A stretch of 64,000 nt of DNA. Origin: Bolinopsis microptera. Lineage: Eukaryota > Ctenophora > Tentaculata > Lobata > Bolinopsidae. The stretch's first letter is position 1, and every line of letters starts with the position of its first letter. The notes under the pieces were generated by a model, which saw nothing but the letters and a program-made list of their open reading frames with translations, was not told where the DNA came from and ran no database searches. The position numbers and the translations under genes were made by a program. Of the stretch, positions 23,440-33,605 are shown piece by piece. The stretch lies in contig NC_087079.1 in assembly GCF_026151205.1 (NCBI RefSeq), positions 15,252,445 through 15,316,444 on the forward strand, written 5' to 3'.

Positions 23440-24189
23440 TGACCATTGTTAATGATCTGACCCGGCGCGCGCTACTTCGAAGAAATTTAGACGAGTAACA
23501 TCCGTCAAGAGGTCCCCAGTTGATTCACGATGTCAATCCTTCGCAGCTCGGTGAGGCACAGTGGTGCATCTCGCCGATCTACCGAAGGTAATGTCATCTC
23601 TGAGTTCATTTTAATGAATGATAATCGTAAAATATTTGTTTGACCGTCGACGAGTCCAACTCGGCGCGCGTTTTAGTAGGTTATAAAGCTAAAAAATTTA
23701 TTCAGAAAAGGTAAGTACATTTTTCGAAAGAATAAGCAAATTTAGTTAACTGGACTGTTATACGTCTGTACTATAATTTTACCATTTAGTACGTCATCCC
23801 GTTACATTACTTCGACACCACTAACATATTTTCTTAACAAGGGCCAGTCTTCTTGCTTCTTTTTGAAACCCTTTTTTGAACCCTTTTTGGAACCGTTGTT
23901 ATATGAAATGGTAGTAAAAGGATCGTATTGCGACATATAGGTAACACAAATATGCTTATTCAGATCAGAAATTTGTGGTTTATTGCATCAAAACTGTCTT
24001 TTAACCTTAAGATTCAGCTTGTTCATGCTCTAGTACTCTCTAGAATTGATTATTGCAATAGCGTATATTTTGGACTGAGCTCTTATGATTTAAGTCGTTT
24101 ACAGAAGGTGCAAAATTCTGCTGTAAGATTTATTTTCGGGAGAGGAAGAAAGGCACACACTACTCCACTACTTAAGAAAGTTCATTTTC

Positions 24190-24442
24190 TGTTCTAACCA
24201 ATCTTTCCCCTTTAGCAAGATCACCCTGAACTCTACTGTGGTGAGTAGAGTGTTACACTTTGTAACTGTGCTTAGCTTTTCCTAGTATAGTTTTCAGTTA
24301 ATCTTTCTAGTAAGATAGGAACTGTTATTGATATTTCTAATTGCATTTATTCTATAATGTATTGCATTACAAATTATATACGTTTTCAGATAGATTGATA
24401 ACAACCATCGTGATTTCATTGCATACATCACAGCAATAAACA
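24190..24442 (+). repeat. 5' LTR
   Basis: 253 bp with TG...CA ends, reading identical to 27135-27387. It interrupts the reverse-transcriptase frame at a Phe codon. Confidence 0.95.
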
Positions 24443-24443
24443 G

Positions 24444-24457
24444 TGGTAGCAGCAAGC
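24444..24457 (+). other. Primer binding site of the LTR element
   Basis: TGGTAGCAGCAAGC starts one base after the 5' LTR. It resembles the TGGTA(G/T)CAGAGC class, complementary to an internal part of initiator-Met tRNA and used by many Ty1/copia elements. Confidence 0.6.
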
Positions 24458-24530
24458 GCAAGCTCAAACTACAACGACGTCAACTAAAACTCAAACTACA
24501 TCAACTACAACTACGTCAACTACTGTGAGG

Positions 24531-26666
24531 ATGTCAAAGGACACACCATCATTTGATGGGACTGGTTATAAACGGTACCGCCAGCTTGCTAAGATATGGG
24601 CAACTGTATCAACGGTGTCAGAGGAACACAAAGCAATGATACTGATCATGTTTCTCAAAGACAAAGCATTAGACATCGCTCTAACCATAGATGAAGTACT
24701 TCTTAAGACCAAGAAGGCTGATGCTGAGCCACCTGAGACTAAAGTCGGTGTTGAGCTACTTATAGCCCAGTTAGATGAGATTTACCTAGAGAGTGATGAT
24801 ACTCTTGGAAAATATGAAAGATTTGAAAATTTAAAAAGAAACTCAGAACAGAGAATGACTGAGTTTATCCTGATTTTCGAGAGTCTAGAACGAGAACTGA
24901 AGACAGAAGGAGTGACACTTCCTGAACTAGTGCTGGCCTATAAATTACTAAAAGCTGCCAATCTGTCCAATGCAGATGAGAAGTTAGCTAGAGCCACCTG
25001 CACAGCTATGACAATGGAAGATATGAAGAAATCACTCATGAGATTGGCTGATTCCCAACTCAATAAATCCAAAGTAGAAGAATCTGACAGTCTTCCTATT
25101 AAAGTGAAAGCAGAGCCATGCTATCTAGCTTTAGACAATAGAAAACTTCCAACAGAAGCTGGTAAAAAAGAGACAACAGACTCAAATACTCTCCCAGAAG
25201 AGCAAATAATGTTCAATAGGAACAGAACTGGAAACAATGTTAGAGGAAAACAGAGACCTTTTGGTCAGAGGAATGACAACAGACAGGTCTGCTACGGGTG
25301 CTACTCTCCAGGACACTGGATCAGAGACTGCCCTCTTAGAGCTCCTTTCAGACAGCCGATGAACTTCCAAAGGCCGCCTTACCAGCAACACACCATGCCT
25401 AATAACCAACACTCAGGCTACAGACAAGGACCGCCCAACCCAGCCTATTACAACCAGCAGATTCCTTATTATCTGTCAGACATGATTCCCAACAATGAAG
25501 AGTTTTACGGATACAACCAAGAATACTATGAAGAACCTATGCCTACAGTGAAACCCATATTCTTCCAATGGAACGTCCGTCAAGAAGAAGAAGCTGCTTT
25601 TCTAGCCGGAGAAACTGTCAATAAAGCTTTGTTAGACTCAGGAGCAAGTAGAACAGTAGCCGGGGAAAACTGGTATTCATGCTTTCTAGATTCTCTAGAT
25701 GACGAGACAAGAAGCACTGTTAAAGAATTCCCAGCAGAAATCATCTTTAGATTTGGAGTAGGAACCCTAGAATCTTCTAAGAAAGTGATCATCCCAGTCA
25801 CAATTTGTACCCACAAAATTCGGCTTGAAGTACACATCGTTAACAGTGACATACCTCTTCTATTATCTTTGAAGTCAATGAAGTGCATGGGAGTACAACT
25901 TAATTTCGAGACAGACACCATTACCATCCGTGGAGAAGATTACAAGCTAGAGTTGACTAAATCAGGTCACTATGCGATCCCAATTCAGGAAGAAAACGTG
26001 ATGGTTCCAAAACAAGAAGCAGATAAGCAGATGAATAGTAAAGAGAGATCTCAAGCCAGAGCTCAAGAAACAAACTCTAATCATAATTCTACTCTAAGAG
26101 ACTTCAACATTCCAAATCTTGATCCTGAAGAGATAAGTGCTCAAGTAAAACCTGAGATCCAAACCATTACTAGAACGACAGATCAAGAAGAACCACAGGA
26201 AACAACAAACAACCTACCTGGTGGAACTGCAGAGCCTACAATAGTTGAAGTTAAAGACACTCCAGAAACAACTATTGAGAGAACTACTGAAGAAGTGAAA
26301 CAAACAAAGAAACCTCCAAAGGCAAGGAAACCTATGAAGAATAATGAAGGCTCGATAACTGCAGTAATTGAAGGAGACACAGTGGTATTCCAAGAACCTG
26401 ATTCGGATACATGGCACAAAGTTCAGCTTAAGTCTAGAGGATACACTGTCAACAGCATGAACAAGAACTACTGGAATGTCATTTCAGAAGACGGAAGTTT
26501 TTCCGGGGTCAATTTAGACAAAGTAGACTGGCTACTTGAGAAAGACCCTCCTGAACCTCCTCCCATAGCTGAACCCAATGGAAATGAAGAGAGTATCAAG
26601 TTTGCCGAGATGATGTCTGAAGAAGTTTTTGTCCTGAGAACAGTGCCAAGCACATACTACAACTAG
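24531..26666 (+). CDS. Gag-protease fusion ORF of the LTR element (711 aa)
   Basis: I chose the ATG at 24531 (MSKDTPSFDG). Residues 1-200 form a helical Gag-like region. A CCHC zinc knuckle, CYGCYSPGHWIRDC (C-X2-C-X4-H-X4-C), lies near residue 254. A retropepsin-type active site, ALLDSGASRTVAG, lies near 368, followed by LNFETDTITIRGEDYKLELT, as seen downstream of the protease in related elements. A Glu/Thr-rich linker then leads to a tail (WHKVQLKSRGYTVNS, YWNVISEDGSFSGV) that resembles the linker found between integrase and RT in full-length relatives. The absence of integrase, RT and RNase H suggests an in-frame internal deletion, so the product could package RNA only with enzymes from another element. 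No frameshifts are present. Confidence 0.88.
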   Translation: MSKDTPSFDGTGYKRYRQLAKIWATVSTVSEEHKAMILIMFLKDKALDIALTIDEVLLKTKKADAEPPETKVGVELLIAQLDEIYLESDDTLGKYERFENLKRNSEQRMTEFILIFESLERELKTEGVTLPELVLAYKLLKAANLSNADEKLARATCTAMTMEDMKKSLMRLADSQLNKSKVEESDSLPIKVKAEPCYLALDNRKLPTEAGKKETTDSNTLPEEQIMFNRNRTGNNVRGKQRPFGQRNDNRQVCYGCYSPGHWIRDCPLRAPFRQPMNFQRPPYQQHTMPNNQHSGYRQGPPNPAYYNQQIPYYLSDMIPNNEEFYGYNQEYYEEPMPTVKPIFFQWNVRQEEEAAFLAGETVNKALLDSGASRTVAGENWYSCFLDSLDDETRSTVKEFPAEIIFRFGVGTLESSKKVIIPVTICTHKIRLEVHIVNSDIPLLLSLKSMKCMGVQLNFETDTITIRGEDYKLELTKSGHYAIPIQEENVMVPKQEADKQMNSKERSQARAQETNSNHNSTLRDFNIPNLDPEEISAQVKPEIQTITRTTDQEEPQETTNNLPGGTAEPTIVEVKDTPETTIERTTEEVKQTKKPPKARKPMKNNEGSITAVIEGDTVVFQEPDSDTWHKVQLKSRGYTVNSMNKNYWNVISEDGSFSGVNLDKVDWLLEKDPPEPPPIAEPNGNEESIKFAEMMSEEVFVLRTVPSTYYN

Positions 26667-27134
26667 ACTGGTATTTCTGAATGTGTTAAGTTCTACCTAT
26701 CTTGAGTGTTTCTCTATATTTTTGTCTGGGCAGTCTGTTTAGAGAGAAGTATAGGATTAAGGATGAAAGCATCCTTTGTGAGGACTGAGGATTGAGAAAT
26801 TAGGCTACAGATATTAAAGGTTTGCAGTTTACTACAAACTGACCTGGACCCAACGGAGTAGGCTCTTGAGACTTGAGAACTCACCATACTTCAGAATGCC
26901 TTTTAACATTGTAATGAACAAAATTTTATAACATTTTAATGGACATTGTTAAATTATTAATTTATTCAATATTTAGCTTATTCTTCTAAGTTGTTTTTTT
27001 TAACAAGCCTTTTATACTTTTGAATCGATGTTGTTGTTGTTTTAGACTTTTGAATTGATTTATCTATCACAGTTAGTAGTTCCATACCTCTGGGGTTTTA
27101 ACTTTTATATTTTAGACTTAGATAGGGTGGAGAT

Positions 27135-27387
27135 TGTTCTAACCAATCTTTCCCCTTTAGCAAGATCACCCTGAACTCTACTGTGGTGAGTAGAGTGTTA
27201 CACTTTGTAACTGTGCTTAGCTTTTCCTAGTATAGTTTTCAGTTAATCTTTCTAGTAAGATAGGAACTGTTATTGATATTTCTAATTGCATTTATTCTAT
27301 AATGTATTGCATTACAAATTATATACGTTTTCAGATAGATTGATAACAACCATCGTGATTTCATTGCATACATCACAGCAATAAACA
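27135..27387 (+). repeat. 3' LTR
   Basis: 253 bp, preceded by a purine-rich stretch (AGGGTGGAGAT). I see no difference from the 5' LTR. Confidence 0.95.
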
Positions 27388-27885
27388 TTTTCTACCAGTT
27401 AGATTTAGAATAGATTTTAAGATTGCCCTACTTGCCTACAAGTGTTTAAATAATATAGCTCCTCCTTACTTAAAAGAGTTGATATCTCCTAGGCAGCAAA
27501 GTTTTAAAAATGTACGTCTTGATAATGATTATTTTTACCTTAGTTTTCCGCCCTCTCCTAACTATGTAAACACAGAGAAAGCTTTTAGTCACTGTGCAGT
27601 TAAAGTATTTAATTCCTTGCCATACGACATAAGATCAGCTGAGTCAGTTACATCTTTCAAGACCAAACTTAAAACATACTTCTTTTCTCTAACATTTGAT
27701 TGATTTTGCATTTACATAGGTAAAATGAACTTGTCATGTCTAATTTTCAATTAAACTAAGCTCAGTTAATGTAAGAGCCGCTTTAGAAAGCACTGGAGTT
27801 TATCTCCAGGATTAAATTATATCGAGTTATATGATTTAGCTATAAGGTGGTTTATAAATGTTGTAATTATTATTATTATTATAGC

Positions 27886-28500
27886 AAAGCCCTGGAATAT
27901 AAAAGCAACTTAACGTGCTCCTGTTTCGTGATCAGCAATGATGAGCTCTGACCAAACTTTCAGTCGGCCGGAATATTGTACACTTTGCTGACGGTATGAA
28001 AAGATTATAAACTCGTTAAAATATACACCACCGCCATGCAGTGCCTTCAAAATTTAAAATACTAGATACTACACATTGAATTAGGATTCCTTTCAATATC
28101 AAATTGATATATTGTAATCTTCTAGCACTGCTTTTCTTTGAGCTGTGTTTTAACAACGTTATTTTGATTTACGGAGAGTGATACTGACTCAATTTTACAT
28201 CTGTCTCTGAGGAAATTATGTCCGAAACGATTTTATTATTTTTTCATAAAAGGTCAAGAATATGCGATTACAATTATTATTAAATCTGAAATAGCTAATA
28301 ATGTAACTAAATATAAACTGTCCCATGTAAACAATGTTCGTTTATGATCGTTTTACTCGTACATGTATGCATTCTGATAAAATTGCACCTTGTTATCATT
28401 TTCAAATTGTGTTTATTACTATTTATTACGCTTAATTATCCTTTTGTCTTTAGTCTGTATTATTTTGTTATTTACACATAGTCATAACCGAAAAAAATTT
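27886..28500. other. Intergenic / upstream of the first BTB gene
   Basis: AT-rich with no supported gene. It ends in an acceptor-like AAAAAAATTTCAG at about 28491-28503, suggesting that a 5' non-coding exon lies upstream. Confidence 0.5.
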
Positions 28501-28508
28501 CAGGTGTC

Positions 28509-30173
28509 ATGTCTCCACACGATTTGGTTCCGATGAACTTTGGTATCCGGTTACTGGACTCACCGACACACAGTACCCTGGAGCTTATAGCAAAACAAAG
28601 AAAAGTAGTGAGAGCTAGTTCAGTTATCTTATCATTTAACAGTCCTGTGATAGATCACATGACCACAACTCTTCATATGACTAGTTTGAATATGGAAGAG
28701 TTCAGTGAGAAAGCTGTGAGATATTTTGTTCATGCTGCCTACACTGGGAAAACTCCACTTATCGCTAGAGATGTATTCAGAGATATTAATAAGTTGGCCA
28801 ACGTATTTGAAATGTCTTGGTTGGTGAGCCGATGTGTTGATCAGTTTAACCATATGGCTGGTACTATCCAAGAACCTTCATATCGAGACTTAGTTTTCTT
28901 ATTTGATGAAGCAGTTTATGTTTTATCTAACCTCAAATCTAGACAGTTAGTTGAGATTGCTCTTAAAAAGATCCAGTCACTGAATGGGGAGTCACAGCGG
29001 GATTTTATCTTCAGATATCTCCAAAACTTGACCTCTCTGTCTTGCCAACAACTAGATTTGATCATTGAGCTGACGAAAACTAATGTAGAATACATTGTAA
29101 AACCGATTACAGAACAAATTACTGCTAGTTTATCCAACCAGGGAACTTTGGATCTAACCAACTTCAAATATACTCTGGAAAACATTGATTTGAGTTATTG
29201 TCTTAAAAACAATATTCAGCTTTATGAGAGACTGTTTGGTATGTTAGAGGAACTGTGTGGTACAAATGTTGATTTGAAGTGGCTGCTTAGACTTCAAAGA
29301 AAATCTATTAAGGAGTCAACAACATCCAAGGAATTAATCTCTTCAACTGCCACCACTTCTGGAGTTACTCAGTGTCTTAGTGTCCGTAACATACCTTGTG
29401 CTACAGCTACACCAATAATACCAAATATGTTTCACACACTTAATACTACCTTGACATTTGATGAAGTTGTTGATTGGTTGGGTACATCTGACGAAGTTTC
29501 AAATTTCTGGATGTTCTTGGAGGGAATATGGACTTGGATGAGAGCTAATGAAGACACTCAAGTAAAAATTTCACCCAAGTTACGAAGAAAAGTTTGTGAA
29601 ATCAGAAAACAGCGGAAATGGAGAAAAGTTTCCGAAAATTTTCTTGAAAATCTTGTTCCCCTATCAGAATCTTCCTATAAATTTTTTCGAGGAGTAATAA
29701 CCTGTGAAGATCTTTGTACAGCTATGCTAACAGAAGCAGGATGGAAAATCACATTTACTGAAGAAATCAAGGATATTTTTTCCCTTCTGAAAGAAGAAAC
29801 TAAGATATCCTTTTTCAGCCATAGATTCCAAGGTTTTTCAAATTGTTCTAAACCAGGGAAATGTGGATTTATTCTAAAAACAGTACCTGCAAAAGAGCAT
29901 GCTAATTTCGTTCTCTCTACTGATCCCATTGATTACTTATACTCAGAAGAAATACATTATCATAATGATATAGATACTAAAGATTTACATCTATTAGTGC
30001 AATGGCGCAAAAAGCTAAAGATTTTCAACATGCACACCGGTCATTATCTTCCGATGAGCTGGGCTGGTAGACCTGTACAAGAGGATAATGGACTTCTTTG
30101 GAATACATTTCCAGTCCATGAATATGGAAAGGATGATACGTATGTTTTTTGTTTATTGTACCCAAATTTGTAA
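28509..30173 (+). CDS. BTB/POZ-domain protein, paralogue 1 (554 aa)
   Basis: This is an uninterrupted frame starting at the first ATG after an acceptor-like TTTCAG (28498-28503), so it is probably a single coding exon with an intron in the 5' UTR. Residues about 20-125 fit a BTB/POZ fold: short strands, then ASSVILSFNSPVIDHMTT, then EEFSEKAVRYFVHAAYTGK, where BTB proteins carry their A1/A2 helix and the conserved Y-T/S-G element. Residues 125-260 are helical and BACK-like. The C-terminal half is unrecognised, with a conserved KPGKCGFILKTVPAKEHANF block and LPMSWAGRP near the end. No kelch, MATH or zinc-finger domain is visible. BTB-BACK proteins often serve as Cul3 adaptors, but nothing specific is shown here. 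A close paralogue lies at 31849-33504. Confidence 0.85.
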   Translation: MSPHDLVPMNFGIRLLDSPTHSTLELIAKQRKVVRASSVILSFNSPVIDHMTTTLHMTSLNMEEFSEKAVRYFVHAAYTGKTPLIARDVFRDINKLANVFEMSWLVSRCVDQFNHMAGTIQEPSYRDLVFLFDEAVYVLSNLKSRQLVEIALKKIQSLNGESQRDFIFRYLQNLTSLSCQQLDLIIELTKTNVEYIVKPITEQITASLSNQGTLDLTNFKYTLENIDLSYCLKNNIQLYERLFGMLEELCGTNVDLKWLLRLQRKSIKESTTSKELISSTATTSGVTQCLSVRNIPCATATPIIPNMFHTLNTTLTFDEVVDWLGTSDEVSNFWMFLEGIWTWMRANEDTQVKISPKLRRKVCEIRKQRKWRKVSENFLENLVPLSESSYKFFRGVITCEDLCTAMLTEAGWKITFTEEIKDIFSLLKEETKISFFSHRFQGFSNCSKPGKCGFILKTVPAKEHANFVLSTDPIDYLYSEEIHYHNDIDTKDLHLLVQWRKKLKIFNMHTGHYLPMSWAGRPVQEDNGLLWNTFPVHEYGKDDTYVFCLLYPNL

Positions 30174-30391
30174 AAAGGAAGTGTCCGAAAGACGTTAAAA
30201 CGTTTTTCGGCACCAATTGCAATTTCTTTATGGTATCACTGCTATGTTTTGGATCAGCTGAAATGTATTGATACAGATGTTTTAAATTTTGGTTTGTCAT
30301 CTATAACCCCTACAAGGTTATATACTTATATTATATGACAGGGGACATTAAACAACCCACTCGTCCCTTATGGTATAACCTTTATTCATCA

Positions 30392-31186
30392 TGTTATAGA
30401 TGTGGATACTGGCGGGGAGGTGATCATTGTTTGTTTACGTTTTGGTGGCGCCTCTATTAAGCGCAAGCAGATCAAAGAGGTGATCATTGTTTGTTTACGT
30501 TTTAGGTGGCGCCTCTATTCAGCAGGTTGAAGATGTGATGCAAATTTTGTATTATCGAAGGCTTGTAACACTTTTAACGCCTTCTTGTTACCCCCCTTTG
30601 AAGGTCCCGAATTATTTTCTGAACGAAAGCTCAAATATAACCGAGAAATCGACCTTCGTATTAACTCATTTTGATGACTGTTTCTGACCTAACATTGCAC
30701 AAAAAATTGATTGCCTCGATCTTTCGGTTTCAGCTTAACTCCTTAGAGTTAGGTCATGAGTAGAACCGAAGGATCAAAATATATGTTGCTTGTTGCTCGT
30801 ATTAACTATAAAACATCAATTTTGAGGGAGAAGGAAGTGTTTATAGGTTCTGAAACCTAGTTAAATCGATTTCTCGTGCAATTTTAGATCAGAAACAGTC
30901 ATCAAAATGAGTTAATACGAAGGTCGATTTCTCGGTTATTTTTGAGCTTTCGTTCAGAAAATAATTCGGGACCTTCAAAGGGGGGTAACAAGAAGGCGTT
31001 ACAAGCATTACAAGTGGTACAAGCCTTCGATAATACAAAATTTGCATCACATCTTCAACCTGCTGAATAGAGGCGCCACCTAAAACGTAAACGAACAATG
31101 ATCACCTCTTTGACCTGCTTAATAGAGGCGCCACCAAAACGTAAACAAACAATGATCACTTCCCCGCCAGTATCCACATCTATTGC
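30392..31186. mobile_element. ~0.8-kb foldback element with ~300-bp inverted arms
   Basis: The left arm (about 30392-30698, from ATAGATGTGGATACTGGCGG) is the reverse complement of the right arm (about 30880-31186, ending CCGCCAGTATCCACATCTAT). The centre carries further inverse pairs. The left arm has a small tandem duplication of GGTGATCATTGTTTGTTTAC. A 66-codon frame appears on opposite strands in the two arms, which is a consequence of the symmetry. Target duplications are not clear. Relatives lie at 16095 and 17965. Confidence 0.9.
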
Positions 31187-31840
31187 CTCATTGTATAAAT
31201 AATTTTGTCTTGTGTAAATGTAATTGTAAATATAATTGTAATGCTGCTGTACAATTTATTTGAATTTTAAAATAAAAGTGTCTCTTCTTTTTTGCGTCTG
31301 TGGATAACACCAATATACTGCTCTGACCTGTTTAAACTTGCAATTACTTGATAGTTTTTTCTCCAACCTGCCTGCAGTGGTTTCTAGCTCGAACAACTGA
31401 CAGAAAAAAATTGATTGAAATAAAGTTAGGACCTCAATTAGATAATTTTAGAGACGATTTAATCCAGAAACCTTAAAAATCAACCCTCTGTCATTTTCAC
31501 ATTCATGTTCATGATATCTACATTCTTTAAGGATTTGTGTTGCCTAGTAACTGAACTCTCTTTGGAGTGATTTGTTGTCCGTTCACCATATACAGAATCA
31601 ACAAAATTTCGGATTATTAAATGAACAGTTAAATTGTGGTACTTTCAAAAGACAAAAATTGAATTGTTATTTTAGAATTGTATTTCAGCAGGATGAAGAT
31701 GTTGCATGGCTGCTGAGGGGATTACCATTATTTTTCATCCTCTTAATTTAATTAATATAGATTTAATTTTGTTTTACATTAATTGTATATAATATACTTA
31801 TATATTTTGTAATATAAGTACATACATAATCGAAACATTT
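31187..31840. other. Intergenic between the BTB paralogues
   Basis: AT-rich, with no gene. It ends with an acceptor-like ACATTTCAG at about 31835-31843, parallel to the first paralogue. Confidence 0.5.
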
Positions 31841-31848
31841 CAGGTGAA

Positions 31849-33504
31849 ATGTCAAAAGTGTTTGTTCCAATGAATTTTGGTATCCAGTTACTGGACTCTC
31901 CGACCCACAGTACCCTGGAACTAAAGGCAAGTCAGGGGGCAGTGATACCAGCCAGTTCAGTGATCCTATCTTTCAACAGTCCTGTGATAGATCACATGAC
32001 CACAACTCTTCATCTGACCAGTGTTGATATGGAGGAGTTCAGTGAGAAAACTGTTAGATATTTCGTTCATGCTGCCTACACTGGGAAAACTCCACTTATT
32101 GCTAGAGATGTATTCAGAGATATCTATAAATTGGCCAATGTTTTTAAGATGTCTTGGTTGGTGAACAGATGTCTTGATCAGTTTGAAAATTATATGACTG
32201 AAGCTATTCAAGAAGCTTCGTTCAAAGATTTGATTTTCTTATTTGATGAAGCAGTTTATGTTTTATCTAACCTCAAATCTAGACAGTTAGTCGAGATTGC
32301 TCTTAAAAAGATCCAGTCACTGAATGGGGAGTCACAACGGGAATTTATCTTCAGATATCTCCAAAACTTGACCTCTCTGTCTTGCCAACAACTAGATTTG
32401 ATCATTGAGCTGACAAAAACTAATGTAGAATACATTGTAAAACCTATTACAGAAAAAATTACTGCTAGTTCATCTAACCAGGGAACTTTGGATCTAACCA
32501 ACTTCAAATATACTCTGGAAAATATTGATTTGAGTTATTGTCTTAAAAACAATATTCAGCTTTATGAGAGACTGTTTGGTATGTTAGAGGAGCTGTGTGG
32601 TACAAATGATGATTTGAAGTGGCTGCTTAGACTTCAAAGAAAATCATGCAAACAGGCAGTGCTACCCAAGGAATCTGTGACTTCAATTGCCAGCACATCT
32701 GGTGTTGCTCAATTGTCTGACAGTAACATAATACCAAATATGTTTCATACTCTTAACACTAGCTTAACATTTGATGAAGTTGTTGATTGGTTGGGTACAT
32801 CCGACGAAGTTTTGAATTTGTGGATGTTTTTTGTGGGAATATGGACTTGGATGAATGCCAACGAGGGGTCTCCAGTCAAATGTTCACCAAACTTTCTGAA
32901 CAAGGTTCGTGAAATTAGAAAAAAACGGAAGTGGAGAAAAGTGTCTAAATCATTTCTATGTAGTCTTTTGCATAAATCAGATCCTTCGAGTGAATTTTTC
33001 TATGCAATCACGTCCTGTGAAGATCTTTGTGAGACAGGTTGGAAAATAATGTGTAATAAAGGTATTATAATCAAAGACATTTTTTCTGTTTTTGAACAAG
33101 AGATTAAGTTACACTTTCTCTGTCAAAGTGTCAAGGCTTTGTCGAATTGTACTAAACCAGGGAAATGTGGATTTGTCCTAAAAACAGTACCTGCTAAAGA
33201 GCATGCTAATTTTGTTCTCTCTACTGACCCCAATGATTACTCAGAGGAAATACATTATCATAATGAGATAAGTGCTAATATATATATATATATATATATG
33301 CATCTCGTAGTAGAATGGAGTTGCAGACAAGAAAGGTGGGACGAGTTTCCGTTGGGTAATTATCTTCCGATGAGCTGGGCTGGAAGACCTTTATACCAGA
33401 ATAATGAAATTCTTTGGGATACATTTCCATTGCCATGGACATTCTATTCGAAGAATGACCGCTGCAGCTGCTGTTTCAAATTATTCTTCCCAAATTTGGA
33501 TTGA
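31849..33504 (+). CDS. BTB/POZ-domain protein, paralogue 2 (551 aa)
   Basis: It has the same architecture as the gene at 28509. A start ATG follows an acceptor-like TTTCAG. The BTB region is at residues about 15-120 (SSVILSFNSPVIDHMTTTLH, VRYFVHAAYTGKTPLI), followed by a BACK-like helical region and a conserved C-terminal block (KPGKCGFVLKTVPAKEHANF, LPMSWAGRP). Nucleotide identity with paralogue 1 is uneven: very high over about 32240-32640 and clearly lower on both sides. A (TA)10 microsatellite at about 33279-33299 sits inside the frame and encodes Ile-Tyr repeats (NIYIYIYMH), yet the frame stays open to the end. Function beyond BTB-mediated oligomerisation or Cul3 adaptor potential is unknown. 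Confidence 0.85.
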   Translation: MSKVFVPMNFGIQLLDSPTHSTLELKASQGAVIPASSVILSFNSPVIDHMTTTLHLTSVDMEEFSEKTVRYFVHAAYTGKTPLIARDVFRDIYKLANVFKMSWLVNRCLDQFENYMTEAIQEASFKDLIFLFDEAVYVLSNLKSRQLVEIALKKIQSLNGESQREFIFRYLQNLTSLSCQQLDLIIELTKTNVEYIVKPITEKITASSSNQGTLDLTNFKYTLENIDLSYCLKNNIQLYERLFGMLEELCGTNDDLKWLLRLQRKSCKQAVLPKESVTSIASTSGVAQLSDSNIIPNMFHTLNTSLTFDEVVDWLGTSDEVLNLWMFFVGIWTWMNANEGSPVKCSPNFLNKVREIRKKRKWRKVSKSFLCSLLHKSDPSSEFFYAITSCEDLCETGWKIMCNKGIIIKDIFSVFEQEIKLHFLCQSVKALSNCTKPGKCGFVLKTVPAKEHANFVLSTDPNDYSEEIHYHNEISANIYIYIYMHLVVEWSCRQERWDEFPLGNYLPMSWAGRPLYQNNEILWDTFPLPWTFYSKNDRCSCCFKLFFPNLD

Positions 33505-33529
33505 TAAGAAAATTTTGGGATATATTCGC

Positions 33530-33605
33530 TGAATTTTATTTTGAACTTTATTAAATTGAATTTTATTTTGAATTTTATTTTAAATTTTATTTTAAATTTT
33601 ATTTT
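33530..33605. repeat. AT-rich tandem repeat (unit near TTTTATTTTGAA)
   Basis: Repeated TTTTATTTT(G/A)AA-type units lie directly downstream of the second BTB stop codon. The 69-codon minus-strand frame over it is low-complexity. Confidence 0.75.

Larger units (their letters stand above)
20593..23700. repeat. Mosaic of short interspersed repeats
   Basis: Outside the micro-MITEs this stretch is a patchwork. A ~95-bp unit (GTGATACTCGTAAAATA, then GACCGTCGACGAGTCCAAC, then GTAGGTT) occurs at about 20870-20966, 21094-21190, 22815-22908 (inverted) and 23618-23695. A GC-rich block with GTAGCGCGATGCGTTACTG occurs near 22310 and 22907. The stretch 22611-22640 has three copies of CGTATCCCTTC. No gene is supported; the open frames include parts of these repeats. 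Confidence 0.8.
24190..27387 (+). mobile_element. Young non-autonomous LTR retrotransposon (3198 bp, probably Ty1/copia-like)
   Basis: It has two 253-bp LTRs that I read as identical (24190-24442 and 27135-27387), beginning TGTTCTAACC and ending AATAAACA. The target duplication is the 5-bp TTTTC (24185-24189 and 27388-27392). The priming-site region TGGTAGCAGC follows the 5' LTR, and purine-rich AGGGTGGAGAT precedes the 3' LTR. The interior has one ORF (24531-26666) with gag, zinc knuckle and protease but no integrase or reverse transcriptase, then about 470 bp of noncoding sequence. LTR identity implies very recent insertion. Copia assignment rests on the priming-site resemblance to initiator-Met tRNA and is tentative. 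Confidence 0.92.
23912..27885 (+). pseudogene. 5'-truncated CR1/L2-like non-LTR retrotransposon, split by an LTR element
   Basis: The 5' piece (about 23912-24189) encodes the end of a reverse transcriptase: LSRIDYCNSVYFGL and LQKVQNSAVRFIF are typical. Translation continues exactly at 27393 as LPVRFRIDFKIALLAYKCLN and ends at the TGA at about 27703, after SFKTKLKTYFFSL. Removing the LTR element (24190-27387) and one copy of its 5-bp duplication restores one frame (KKVHF then LPVRF). The 3' region ends in an ATT microsatellite tail near 27868-27882. The upstream RT and endonuclease are absent, so it is a dead-on-arrival copy. Confidence 0.88.
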
